35,914 nt of DNA from Halothermothrix sp. DTU029. GTDB lineage: Bacteria; Bacillota; Halanaerobiia; Halanaerobiales; DTU029. This document shows, piece by piece, positions 1 through 7,112 of the stretch. The position numbers were made by a program, and so were the translations under genes. The notes below the pieces were generated by a model that worked only from the letters and a program-made list of their open reading frames with translations, was not told the DNA's origin and searched no databases. The stretch is taken from assembly GCA_001512435.1 (NCBI GenBank), contig LFRS01000169.1, positions 1-35,914 of the forward strand, read 5' to 3'. Numbering within the stretch: position 1 is the stretch's first letter; each line of letters opens with the position of its first letter.

Positions 1-27
1 AGTACTAATCGGTCGAGGGCTTAATCT
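1..27 (+). rRNA. rrl: 23S rRNA, 3' end (partial)
   Basis: The first bases (GTACTAATCGGTCGAGGGCTTAA) match the highly conserved 3' terminus of bacterial 23S rRNA, which in Firmicutes ends close to GAGGGCTTAACC. Only the last ~27 nt are inside the window. TCTCAA at 25-30 can pair with TTGAGA at 72-77 and may form part of a processing stem. No 5S rRNA sequence follows. Confidence 0.88.
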
Positions 28-95
28 CAAAAGCTTTTCTGTATGCGATTTTGAAAGTAGAGCCGCAGAGATTGAGAAATAAATATTGTACCAGG

Positions 96-123
96 TTGAT
101 AAATACTAATAATGAGATATAAT
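96..123 (+). promoter_or_regulatory. SigA-type promoter for UPF0316 gene
   Basis: TTGATA (96-101) and a perfect TATAAT (118-123) are separated by 16 bp, a good vegetative promoter. It lies just after the 23S 3' end and about 50 bp before the ATG at 172. An ATG at 112 in the same frame lies inside this promoter and so is not the translation start. Confidence 0.65.
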
Positions 124-171
124 AATAGTAGAGAATGGATCTCTACTTATTTTTATATTGGGGGATTAAAA

Positions 172-696
172 ATGAGTTTTATAACAGGATATTTATTTAT
201 ATTTATAGCCCGGGCCTGTGATGTTACCCTTGCCACTATCAGGATGTTAATGGTTGTTCAGGGGAGGAAAATTCAGGCAGCATTAATTGGTTTTTTTGAA
301 GTAAGTATATATGTTATGGCTTTGGGTAAAGTAGTAAGTAACCTGGACAATTTAGGAAATGTAATTGCCTATGCCTTAGGCTTTGCCTGTGGAAACTATA
401 TCGGTATTACCATAGAGAACAGGATTGCCCTTGGCAAACAGGCTGCCCAGGTTGTTGTAAAGGAAGATCAGAATGAAGATTTGGTTGAACATTTAAGGGA
501 AAATGGTTTTGGTGTAACGGTTATTAATGCAGAGGGTAGAGAGGGCCACAGAAAGGTACTACATATTGTCTTTAATCGTAAGGATCTGGACAAGTTGAAA
601 AAAGTTATTTATGATTTTGAAGAAAAGGCTTTTATTACTGTCAATAATATTAATCCTATAAGTGGTGGATATTTTTCCCCCAAGAAAAGAAAATAA
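172..696 (+). CDS. UPF0316 / DUF2179 membrane protein
   Basis: This 174-residue protein is of the UPF0316 family (B. subtilis YebE-like). About three hydrophobic helices fill residues 1-85. A soluble C-terminal DUF2179-type domain follows (about 95-165), of the alpha/beta kind also found at the end of YitT-family proteins. The biochemical function of the family is unknown. I chose ATG 172 because GGGGGA lies 7 nt upstream; an upstream in-frame ATG at 112 falls inside the promoter. A T-rich stretch after the stop (709-730) may be a weak terminator. Family assignment is firm, function is not. Confidence 0.85.
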   Translation: MSFITGYLFIFIARACDVTLATIRMLMVVQGRKIQAALIGFFEVSIYVMALGKVVSNLDNLGNVIAYALGFACGNYIGITIENRIALGKQAAQVVVKEDQNEDLVEHLRENGFGVTVINAEGREGHRKVLHIVFNRKDLDKLKKVIYDFEEKAFITVNNINPISGGYFSPKKRK

Positions 697-768
697 TTTC
701 TTAAGGAAAAAGTTTTTTTATTTTTTTTAATTTAGATTGAAAATTCTATCCAATTGGAGTTGATAATA

Positions 769-1674
769 TTGGCTAAAATCCTTTATGGTATTTTATATTT
801 GCTTTTGACAAGTTTCCTTGTTTATTATTTGTTTTTTGATAATAATTATCTTAATAATAGATTAGAAGATTTTAGGGAAAACCTGGTTAGAAAACTGACT
901 GTCAAATTTGAGATCAGGGAAAAAGCAAGGATAAAAAGAATAAGCAGTTTTCTGGATTGGGTACAGACGATTCTTATAGCTTTAATTCTGGTTTTCATTA
1001 TTCAATACTTTTATTTGGGGAATTATACTGTACCGACCAGTTCAATGTATCCAACTATCAAGCCAGGAGAAAGATTCTTTGCTGATAAGGTCTCCTATAA
1101 ATTCAGGGAGCCAGAGAGAGGGGAAATACTGGTTTTCAAAGAACCCTTTTTAAATAAAGAGAGGTATACTAAGAGGTTGATTGGCCTACCTGGAGAAACT
1201 GTACAGATTAAAGATAATTCTGTTCATATTAATGGTGTGTCTTATCCTGCTGATAGGGATTATTATAATAGCAATACCTTACAGGGGGAAGAGGCCTGGA
1301 AGGTACCTGAAAAAGGAGATTCAATTAAATTAGAAGATGGTCTTTTTCGCATAAAAGGTTATTTATATCCTCTGGATCTTTTAAGGGAAAGATTAAAAGA
1401 GGAGCCCGGGCTTTTGAAAGAAATATTTATTGTTAGATCTAAATTTGTATTAAATGGCAATATTTCCACAGGACCTATATATGACCGGGATATTTTGCTA
1501 AAACTGATAAATGGAGAAGAGTTAGTCCTGGACAATGATTATTATTATGTCCTTGGTGATAATTCTGGCAATAGTCTTGATTCCAGGTATTGGGGCTTTG
1601 TTTCCGAAAAGCGGATTATGGGTAAAATGATGTTCAGGTTCTGGCCAATAAAAGAGATTGGTACCGTAAAATAA
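769..1674 (+). CDS. lepB: Signal peptidase I (long form)
   Basis: Membrane-bound serine protease that removes signal peptides from exported preproteins on the outer face of the membrane. The catalytic Ser92 is in SSMYPT and the general-base Lys135 in TKRLIGLPGE. The GDN..DSRYWG box is near the C-terminus, reading GDNSGNS where many relatives have GDNR. At 301 residues it is much longer than typical Bacillus SipS (about 185). It has an extra hydrophobic helix at residues 3-23 before the usual anchor (about 65-85), and an insertion of roughly 70 residues between the Lys box and the GDN box. TTG 769 is chosen because GGAG (756-759) sits 9 nt upstream; the in-frame TTG 754 overlaps that Shine-Dalgarno. 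It is 24 bp from the next gene. Confidence 0.92.
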   Translation: MAKILYGILYLLLTSFLVYYLFFDNNYLNNRLEDFRENLVRKLTVKFEIREKARIKRISSFLDWVQTILIALILVFIIQYFYLGNYTVPTSSMYPTIKPGERFFADKVSYKFREPERGEILVFKEPFLNKERYTKRLIGLPGETVQIKDNSVHINGVSYPADRDYYNSNTLQGEEAWKVPEKGDSIKLEDGLFRIKGYLYPLDLLRERLKEEPGLLKEIFIVRSKFVLNGNISTGPIYDRDILLKLINGEELVLDNDYYYVLGDNSGNSLDSRYWGFVSEKRIMGKMMFRFWPIKEIGTVK

Positions 1675-1698
1675 TATTTCAGGTTAAGGGGTATTATT

Positions 1699-2628
1699 TT
1701 GGAGAGGGATATAAAAAGACTATGGACTGGCTTCTGGCAGTTAGCCGATCCTAAAATCTGGATTTCTTCAACTGTACCGATGTTAGTTGCTGCTGCCCTT
1801 GCCTATAATTTAAAAGGAAGTTTTGATTTTTACTGGTTTTGCTGGACACTTCTGGGTATATACTTAATAGAGATCGGGAAAAATGCCATCAATGAGGTGG
1901 TTGATTATAATTCTGGAGTAGATCTTTTTGTAACAAAGGAAGAAAGGACAGCCTTTAGTGGTGGTAAAAAAACCATTGTTGATGGCAAATTAACGGTTTT
2001 TGAAGCTAAAGTAATTGCAGTTTTGACCATGGCTGCTGCTGCTTTGATTGGTATTTATATAAGTGCATATCGTGAGCCAAAGGTATTTTTAATTGGGGTA
2101 ATAGGTTTTATACTGGCTATAATTTATAGCTTACCACCTTTTAAATTAGCTTACCGGGGCCTGGGGGAGTTGACAGTAGGCTTGACCTTTGGGCCTTTAA
2201 TAGTTCTGGGAACATACCTGGTACAGACTCATACAATATCGCCAGAAATTATCCCTGTTTCTCTGCCGATAGGATTATTAATTACAAATGTTTTATGGAT
2301 TAACCAGTATCCAGATTATAATGCCGATAAAAAGGGTGCCAAGCAAAACTGGGTGGTGCGCCTGGGTAGAGAGAAAGCTATCCTAATATATGTCTTGTTA
2401 TTTGGCTTAAGCTATCTTTCTTTATTTTTGATCTTTATAGTTTTTAAAAACCCCTTCTGGCTTTTGCCCTTTGTAAGTCTACCCCTGGTCCTTGAAGCTA
2501 TCAAGACAGCCAGGAAATATTATGATAATGTATCTAAATTAGTTTTAGCCAATTTAAGAACAGTTCAGGTTTATCAGTTGTTTGGACTAAGTTTATTTAT
2601 TGCCGCCTTGCTTGACAAAATCTTTTAG
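1699..2628 (+). CDS. UbiA-family prenyltransferase (MenA-like)
   Basis: Polytopic membrane enzyme of about 8-9 helices (309 aa) of the UbiA superfamily, which transfers a polyprenyl chain from its diphosphate to an aromatic or other acceptor. The two Mg-diphosphate-binding motifs are visible. The first includes N65, D69 and D75 (NEVVDYNSGVD); the second is DYNAD (206-210) followed by GAKQNWVVRLG, which resembles MenA. The substrate cannot be read from sequence, and no other quinone biosynthesis gene is in the window. TTG 1699 has AAGGGG 7 nt upstream. It is likely cotranscribed with the signal peptidase gene and rnhA (20 bp gap). Confidence 0.85.
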   Translation: MERDIKRLWTGFWQLADPKIWISSTVPMLVAAALAYNLKGSFDFYWFCWTLLGIYLIEIGKNAINEVVDYNSGVDLFVTKEERTAFSGGKKTIVDGKLTVFEAKVIAVLTMAAAALIGIYISAYREPKVFLIGVIGFILAIIYSLPPFKLAYRGLGELTVGLTFGPLIVLGTYLVQTHTISPEIIPVSLPIGLLITNVLWINQYPDYNADKKGAKQNWVVRLGREKAILIYVLLFGLSYLSLFLIFIVFKNPFWLLPFVSLPLVLEAIKTARKYYDNVSKLVLANLRTVQVYQLFGLSLFIAALLDKIF

Positions 2629-2648
2629 GACAATGAGGAGAAAAAGTA

Positions 2649-3191
2649 ATGGATACAAAGAATAAGGATAAAGGTATAGATATAGACAAAGATAAAGGGA
2701 TAGATCTGAATAAGGGCATAAACAAAAGTAAAGATAGGGATAAAGATAAAGTGGTCTATGTTTATACAGATGGGGCCTGTTCTGGAAATCCAGGCCCAGG
2801 AGGCTATGCAGCCTTGATAATTGATGGTGATGAGAAAAAGGAGTATAGTGGTTATTACCCTGAAACTACCAATAATAGAATGGAGATGATGGCACTTATA
2901 GAAGCATTAGGTAAAATTGAAGAAGGCTCTAAGGTGATAATTATTTCTGATTCTAATTATGTAATAAAGGGTTTAGAAGAATGGTTGCCAGAATGGAAAA
3001 AGAGAGGCTGGAAGACTGCAGGTAGGAAAGCTGTTAAAAATCAGGATTTATGGAGAAAATTAGATAGCCTTGTTTCTAAATATAAAGTAGAACTACATAA
3101 AGTAAAGGGGCATTCTGGCCATGTCTACAATGAAAGGGTTGATTTTTTAGCCAGAAAGGAAATAGAAAAACATAGAGATGAAAACAAATAA
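2649..3191 (+). CDS. rnhA: Ribonuclease HI with charged N-terminal repeat extension
   Basis: Degrades the RNA strand of RNA-DNA hybrids. The catalytic carboxylates D41 (YTDGACSGNPG), E79 (NNRMEMM), D101 (ISDSNY) and D165 (ERVDFLA) are all present, as is the loop histidine H155. The core starts near residue 35. Before it lies a 34-residue extension made almost only of Lys, Asp, Gly, Ile and Asn, with two near-identical octads (NKDKGIDI, DKDKGIDL) and a degenerate continuation. ATG 2649 is supported by GAGGAG upstream, so the extension is probably translated. It is not the known RNase H hybrid-binding domain. The gene converges on the PerR-like gene. Confidence 0.95.
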   Translation: MDTKNKDKGIDIDKDKGIDLNKGINKSKDRDKDKVVYVYTDGACSGNPGPGGYAALIIDGDEKKEYSGYYPETTNNRMEMMALIEALGKIEEGSKVIIISDSNYVIKGLEEWLPEWKKRGWKTAGRKAVKNQDLWRKLDSLVSKYKVELHKVKGHSGHVYNERVDFLARKEIEKHRDENK

Positions 3192-3215
3192 CCCGCTCTT
3201 TATTGTTAGCGGGTT
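3190..3215. terminator. Hairpin between convergent rnhA and perR
   Basis: The inverted repeat AACCCGCT (3190-3197) / AGCGGGTT (3208-3215) has a 10-nt loop. It lies between two converging genes. The T-rich flank is better on the minus strand, so it may chiefly terminate the PerR-like gene while also acting on rnhA. Confidence 0.7.
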
Positions 3216-3230
3216 CTTAAGGACTTAAAC

Positions 3231-3626
3231 TTAATTTTTATTCTGGCATTCCGGGCATAAACCTGTAAAATCTATTCTATGGTTTTCTACTAAAAAGGGT
3301 GTTTCATTGTTGATTTTTTCATTCAGTCTTTCATTGAAGGGCATTTCTATATCAAAGATTTGCTCACAATTATTACAGATAAAATGGTAGTGATTGTGTG
3401 GATTTCCGTCAAATCTACTATAGGAACTACCAAAATCCAGAACACTGATCTTGTTCATTTCACTTAATAACCGTAAGTTTCTATAGACTGTACCAAGACT
3501 GATATTGGGAATTTCTTTTTTTACCTGTTCATAGATCCAATCAGCTGTTGGATGGGAATCTGTGCTACGTAAAACTTCCAGTATTAATTTCCTTTGTTTT
3601 GTCATGCGATGTTTTGGTTTTGCCAT
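3231..3626 (-). CDS. perR: PerR-type Fur-family metalloregulator
   Basis: This 131-residue Fur-family repressor has an N-terminal winged helix (about 1-75) and a C-terminal dimerisation/metal domain. The PerR regulatory-metal ligands are all in register at a constant offset of 12 from B. subtilis PerR: H25, D73, H79, H81 and D92. D92 sits where PerR has Asp and Fur has Glu. The structural zinc cysteines C84/C87 and C124/C127 are intact. This supports an H2O2-sensing peroxide regulator over an iron-sensing Fur. It has a Shine-Dalgarno AAAGGAG 7 nt before ATG and a good promoter upstream. No peroxidase gene is adjacent. Confidence 0.85.
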   Translation of the reverse strand: MAKPKHRMTKQRKLILEVLRSTDSHPTADWIYEQVKKEIPNISLGTVYRNLRLLSEMNKISVLDFGSSYSRFDGNPHNHYHFICNNCEQIFDIEMPFNERLNEKINNETPFLVENHRIDFTGLCPECQNKN

Positions 3627-3667
3627 TTGGAAACTCCTTTCATTTACCAGTAACTATTATTACTATT

Positions 3668-3696
3668 ATTTTAACAATTTATTATTGGAAAGTCAA
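3668..3696 (-). promoter_or_regulatory. Promoter of the PerR-like gene
   Basis: Reading the minus strand, TTGACT (3696-3691) and TAAAAT (3673-3668) are separated by exactly 17 bp, a strong SigA-type match. The AT-rich sequence just downstream (about 3650-3667) could hold an operator, but I could not recognise a clean Per box inverted repeat. Confidence 0.65.
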
Positions 3697-3722
3697 TATT
3701 ATCTTGAGCAGGAATTATAGAT

Positions 3723-3752
3723 TTGTTACTATAAAATTTATACAGGTATAAT
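3723..3752 (+). promoter_or_regulatory. Distal promoter for ddl-dinB
   Basis: TTGTTA (3723-3728), an 18-bp spacer and TATAAT (3747-3752). A perfect 6-bp inverted repeat, AGTCCT-GAAT-AGGACT (3760-3775), begins at about the predicted +1. It could be an operator or a 5' stem-loop on the transcript. Confidence 0.5.
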
Positions 3753-3806
3753 TATATGTAGTCCTGAATAGGACTTGATAAGATGGCAGGGATAATAAAT
3801 TTTTTT

Positions 3807-3836
3807 TTGAATAAACTGATTTATAAGGGTTATAAT
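3807..3836 (+). promoter_or_regulatory. Proximal promoter for ddl-dinB
   Basis: TTGAAT (3807-3812), an 18-bp spacer and a perfect TATAAT (3831-3836), about 35 bp before the ddl start codon. It would act in tandem with the distal promoter. Confidence 0.55.
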
Positions 3837-3871
3837 GATTAAACTTTTCCAGAAGAAAGGGAGAGATATAA

Positions 3872-4912
3872 TTGAGTAAACTTCGTCTCGGGCTTATTTT
3901 TGGTGGTCGTTCTCAGGAACATGAAATATCAATAATGTCTGCCAGATCTGTTTACCAGGCTGCAGATAAAGATAAATATGACCTGATACCTTTTGCTATT
4001 TCCAAAAAGGGTTACTGGCTTGATCCTGTCAGGTCTCTGGCTATATTGCAGGATGAAAATGTAAAAGAGGTACCTGAAGATATCACCAGTTCTATATCCC
4101 AAAGCATTAAATCTTTTCTGGACACAGAACTAGACCTGGTTTTTCCCGTTTTACATGGACCTTTTGGAGAGGATGGCAGGTTACAGGGATTGTTGGAAAT
4201 GCTTGATATACCATATGTGGGGACAGGAGTACTCAGTTCAGCAGTGGGTATGGATAAAGGAGTTATGAAACACTTATTTGCAATACATGGTTTGCCCCAG
4301 GGAAGATACCTGGTTCTTTATGAAAATGAAATTAAAACTAATTTAGATGAGATAATAAAGAAAATTGATAAGGAGATAAAGTGGCCCTGTTTTGTGAAGC
4401 CGGCCAATCTGGGTTCCAGTATTGGTATTTCTAAAGTAAATAAAGCAGAGGATATAGAAGGAGCCCTGGCAGAGGCCTTGAAATATGATTATAAAATTGT
4501 TATTGAAGAGTATATAAAAGGACGGGAGATAGAGTGTTCTGTCCGGGGGAATATAGATATTCTGGCTTCATTGCCTGGAGAAATAAGGATTACTCATGAT
4601 TTTTATGATTATAATGCCAAGTATCAGGATGAAAGCACAGAATTGATTATACCGGCAAAACTGGATAAAGAGATTACTGACAGGGTCAGGGAATTAGCCA
4701 TCAAGGCATTTAAGGCCATTGATGGTAGGGGTTTTGCCAGGGTTGATTTTTTCCTTACAGAAAATAATGACCTTATCCTTAATGAAGTAAATACCATACC
4801 TGGTTTTACCCGTTATAGTATGTACCCCAAGATGTGGGAAGCTACAGGCCTTAAATATAGTGATTTAATAAATGATTTAATAAAATTGGCCTTAGAATGG
4901 CACAGAAAATAA
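3872..4912 (+). CDS. ddl: D-alanine--D-alanine ligase
   Basis: Cytoplasmic ATP-grasp enzyme that makes D-Ala-D-Ala, the dipeptide MurF adds to the peptidoglycan stem. The N-terminus shows the GGRSQEHEIS motif, followed by HGPFGEDG, the ATP-grasp segment FVKPANLGSS(I)GI, and a C-terminal VDFF...LNEVNTIPG metal/phosphate motif. The omega-loop reads YDYNAKY, the D-Ala-specific tyrosine form and not the vancomycin-resistance D-Ala-D-Lac type. Full length at 346 aa. TTG 3872 follows an AAGGGAGAG ribosome-binding site. It is cotranscribed with dinB (11 bp gap) and functionally linked to the dcw cluster downstream. Confidence 0.96.
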   Translation: MSKLRLGLIFGGRSQEHEISIMSARSVYQAADKDKYDLIPFAISKKGYWLDPVRSLAILQDENVKEVPEDITSSISQSIKSFLDTELDLVFPVLHGPFGEDGRLQGLLEMLDIPYVGTGVLSSAVGMDKGVMKHLFAIHGLPQGRYLVLYENEIKTNLDEIIKKIDKEIKWPCFVKPANLGSSIGISKVNKAEDIEGALAEALKYDYKIVIEEYIKGREIECSVRGNIDILASLPGEIRITHDFYDYNAKYQDESTELIIPAKLDKEITDRVRELAIKAFKAIDGRGFARVDFFLTENNDLILNEVNTIPGFTRYSMYPKMWEATGLKYSDLINDLIKLALEWHRK

Positions 4913-4923
4913 GGGGATCAGCT

Positions 4924-6090
4924 ATGGCTTTAAATATAATGCATGTGGATATGGATGCATTTTATGCTGCTGTGGAACAGCAGGATAACCCTGCCTTAAA
5001 AGGAAAACCGGTAATTGTTGGAGGTTTAAGTAACCGCGGGGTAGTTTCCACTGCCTCCTATGAGGCAAGAAAATATGGTGTTCATTCGGCAATGCCCATA
5101 GTTGAAGCAAAACGGCTATGTCCGGAGGGTGTATTTTTGCCTGGCAGGCATGATAGGTATGCTGAGGTTTCCCGGCAGATTTTTGAGATCTTTTATCATT
5201 ATACTCCCCTTGTGGAGAAACTCTCCATTGATGAAGCCTTTCTTGACTTGACTGGTTGTTCCCGCCTTTTTGGAGATCCTATTCAGATAGGTAAAAAGAT
5301 TAAAGAGGAGCTTTATAATAAACTGGGCTTAACTGCTTCTATTGGCCTGGCCAGGAATAAGTTTCTGGCTAAATTGGCTTCAGACCTGGACAAACCAGAT
5401 GGTTTTTTTATTCTTGAGGAAAAGGATATAGACAGGATACTGGAACCCCTGGATATTAGTAAAGTCTGGGGTGTGGGTAAAAAGACAGAAGAATTGTTAA
5501 AAAGTAAAGGAATTGATACTATAGGCCGCTTAAAAAGCCTTTCCCTGGATGAATTGGAAATGCTTTTGGGGAAAAACGGTATCCAGCTTTATTATTTGTC
5601 CAGAGGGATCGATAATAGGAAGGTAGAGGTAAATAACCAGGTAAAATCCATCAGCCATGAGGAGACCTTTGCAGAGAATAGGGTGGATAAAAACCTTATT
5701 CTGGCCTCTTTATTGAGAATGTCTATCAAGGTATCCAGACGCCTGCGGAAGGCAGGTTTGCAGGGGTCTACTATTGAAATTAAAGTAAGGTATGGAGATT
5801 TTACCACCTATAACAGGAGTGTCAGCCTTGCGGTGGGGACTAATAAGACAGATATAATTTATGAAAAGGCAATTTATTTGTTGGAGAAAAACAGGCTGCT
5901 GGGAAAACCAATCAGGTTATTGGGAGTGGGGGTAAGTAATTTATCCCCGGAAGGGGCTCAACAATTATCCTTGTTTGAAAATAATATAAAAATGGACAAG
6001 CTGGATAAAACTATAGATTTATTAAGGGATAGATTTGGAGAAAGTAGTGTTATGAGAGCCAGAAATCTGGATGATTTTAAGAGTAGATAA
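4924..6090 (+). CDS. dinB: DNA polymerase IV (Y-family)
   Basis: Error-prone translesion polymerase of 388 aa. The palm-domain metal ligands are D9 (HVDMDAF) and D103/E104 (SIDEAF). Finger, thumb (helix-hairpin-helix near GVGKKTEELL) and little-finger domains are all present. A QLSLF motif at 347-351 is the expected beta-clamp binding peptide. I chose ATG 4924 over the in-frame ATG 4897 because AAGGGG (4911-4915 region) lies about 8 nt upstream and the protein then begins like other DinB proteins. No LexA box was recognised upstream; it shares the ddl transcript. Confidence 0.95.
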   Translation: MALNIMHVDMDAFYAAVEQQDNPALKGKPVIVGGLSNRGVVSTASYEARKYGVHSAMPIVEAKRLCPEGVFLPGRHDRYAEVSRQIFEIFYHYTPLVEKLSIDEAFLDLTGCSRLFGDPIQIGKKIKEELYNKLGLTASIGLARNKFLAKLASDLDKPDGFFILEEKDIDRILEPLDISKVWGVGKKTEELLKSKGIDTIGRLKSLSLDELEMLLGKNGIQLYYLSRGIDNRKVEVNNQVKSISHEETFAENRVDKNLILASLLRMSIKVSRRLRKAGLQGSTIEIKVRYGDFTTYNRSVSLAVGTNKTDIIYEKAIYLLEKNRLLGKPIRLLGVGVSNLSPEGAQQLSLFENNIKMDKLDKTIDLLRDRFGESSVMRARNLDDFKSR

Positions 6091-6122
6091 TAAGGTTTCA
6101 TTAAGATAATAATAAAGTCAAC

Positions 6123-6158
6123 AAAAAGGGTGTTTTCAGATAGAAAACACCCTTTTTT
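6123..6158. terminator. Bidirectional terminator after dinB
   Basis: A strong 13-bp stem, AAAGGGTGTTTTC (6125-6137) / GAAAACACCCTTT (6143-6155), has a 5-nt loop and is flanked by T-runs on both strands. It ends dinB transcription on the plus strand and could end the small minus-strand ORF at 6246-6374. Confidence 0.92.
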
Positions 6159-6245
6159 ATATTTTGAGGGAGATTTATTATTCTGTATTGTATAGAAGTG
6201 TAAAATAATATCCTTTAATAAAAAATTTTAGACAAAAGAGGGAGT

Positions 6246-6374
6246 TTAATTTTTTTTAAAGATATTAAGCCATCTAAGGAAGGAAGGTAGTTTAAATCCA
6301 CCACCAATGGATTTAGTGTATTCATTACTTTTATCTTTGTTTTTGGTCCAGGCAAAGAAAAAATTTATTTTCAT
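6246..6374 (-). CDS. Possible small protein, 42 aa, unrecognised
   Basis: This minus-strand ORF of 42 codons begins MKINFFFAWTKNKDKSNEY and ends in FKLPSFLRWLNIFKKN. It has an unusually good Shine-Dalgarno, GGGGG (6387-6383), 8 nt before ATG, and a perfect -10 TATAAT (6404-6399) about 25 nt before ATG; I found no clear -35. A bidirectional terminator lies about 90 bp downstream on its strand. The product is basic, with a hydrophobic aromatic N-terminus, a GGG hinge and an amphipathic-looking C-terminal helix. I do not recognise it. It could be a genuine small membrane-associated peptide or chance. Confidence 0.45.
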   Translation of the reverse strand: MKINFFFAWTKNKDKSNEYTKSIGGGFKLPSFLRWLNIFKKN

Positions 6375-6398
6375 ATATTTAACCCCCTTTTCATCTTT

Positions 6399-6404
6399 AT
6401 TATA
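6399..6404 (-). promoter_or_regulatory. -10 element of possible promoter for the small ORF
   Basis: TATAAT on the minus strand, 24 nt before the ATG of the 42-codon ORF. No -35 resembling TTGACA is present at 16-18 bp, so this is a weak call on its own. Confidence 0.3.
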
Positions 6405-6592
6405 TGAACTACTTTAGATAAATGTGCAGAAGAATTCCTTTTATTAGTTTATTAATATTTATTAGAACTTAAGAAAAAAATGCCTTTCCTAGATTAAAGA
6501 ATATAAATAAGAAAAAAATATTGAAAAAAATATAAAAAAATTTCCTGATAAAGAAGGACTTTTCTAAAAGAGAAAGAATAATAGAAAATAGA

Positions 6593-6630
6593 GTGGTGGA
6601 AAGTGGGGGTTTGTGGTGTAAAAGTGGTGG
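6593..6630 (+). promoter_or_regulatory. MraZ operator repeats
   Basis: GTGG repeats occur at 6593, 6603, 6613 and 6624, i.e. spaced 10, 10 and 11 bp, inside a G-rich patch in otherwise AT-rich DNA, 25-60 bp before mraZ. MraZ is known to repress its own dcw operon by binding direct repeats with a TGG core at one helical turn. Each repeat is AGTGG-like. I could not pick out a convincing promoter upstream in the very A-rich 6460-6590 region. Confidence 0.8.
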
Positions 6631-6654
6631 GATACACCAGGAAGGTGATATCAC

Positions 6655-7086
6655 ATGTTTATGGGCGAATATCAACATAATATGGACCCCAAAGGACGGG
6701 TAATTATACCGGCTAAGTTTCGTGACGCCCTGGGAGAAAAGTTTGTTGCCACAAGGGGTTTAGATAATTGCCTTTTTGTGTATCCTATGGATGAATGGTC
6801 AATTTTAGAGCAGAAATTAGTTACCCTCCCACTTACCAGTAAGAATGCCCGGGCTTTTGTAAGGTTTTTCTTTTCCGGTGCTACTGAATGTGAAGTGGAC
6901 AAACAGGGAAGGATTTCTATACCAGCAAATCTACGGGATTATGCCGGTATAGATAAGGAGTTGGTTATAATTGGCCTGGCCAATAGAATAGAACTCTGGG
7001 CAAAAGAGAAATGGGATGCATATTTACAGGATGCAGAGGAGTCCTATGAAGATATTGCTGCTGCCATGGAAGAACTGGGAATTTAA
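6655..7086 (+). CDS. mraZ: Transcriptional regulator MraZ
   Basis: AbrB-like swapped-hairpin DNA-binding protein of 143 aa, normal length. It has two tandem SpoVT/AbrB repeats, each with the signature D-x-(K/Q)-GR-(V/I)-x-[16 protein letters not shown] near residue 11 and [13 protein letters not shown] near 82. The family forms ring oligomers and binds direct repeats upstream of its own gene to repress the dcw operon. Those repeats are visible at 6593-6630. The start MFMGEYQHN is the canonical one; GGAAGG precedes it. It is the first gene of the 16-kb dcw cluster. Confidence 0.96.
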   Translation: MFMGEYQHNMDPKGRVIIPAKFRDALGEKFVATRGLDNCLFVYPMDEWSILEQKLVTLPLTSKNARAFVRFFFSGATECEVDKQGRISIPANLRDYAGIDKELVIIGLANRIELWAKEKWDAYLQDAEESYEDIAAAMEELGI

Positions 7087-7112
7087 TATTAAAATGACAG
7101 GATGTCTGGATC

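Noticed and set aside
696-768. Terminator after the UPF0316 gene
   Set aside because: There is a long T-rich run, but the preceding TTTC/GAAA stem is only 4 bp; left as a possibility within the gene's note.
3640-3675. Per box upstream of the PerR-like gene
   Set aside because: The AT-rich sequence contains a direct repeat of CTATTATT, but not the 7-1-7 inverted repeat of a Per box.
3548-3751. Plus-strand ORF opposite the 5' end of the PerR-like gene
   Set aside because: Shadow of the PerR reading frame and its promoter; no ribosome-binding site or family resemblance.
6469-6678. Minus-strand ORF of 69 codons upstream of and overlapping mraZ
   Set aside because: Its Phe/Ile/Leu-rich C-terminus is just the reverse of the poly-A region, and it overlaps the MraZ operator and start codon. 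No good ribosome-binding site.
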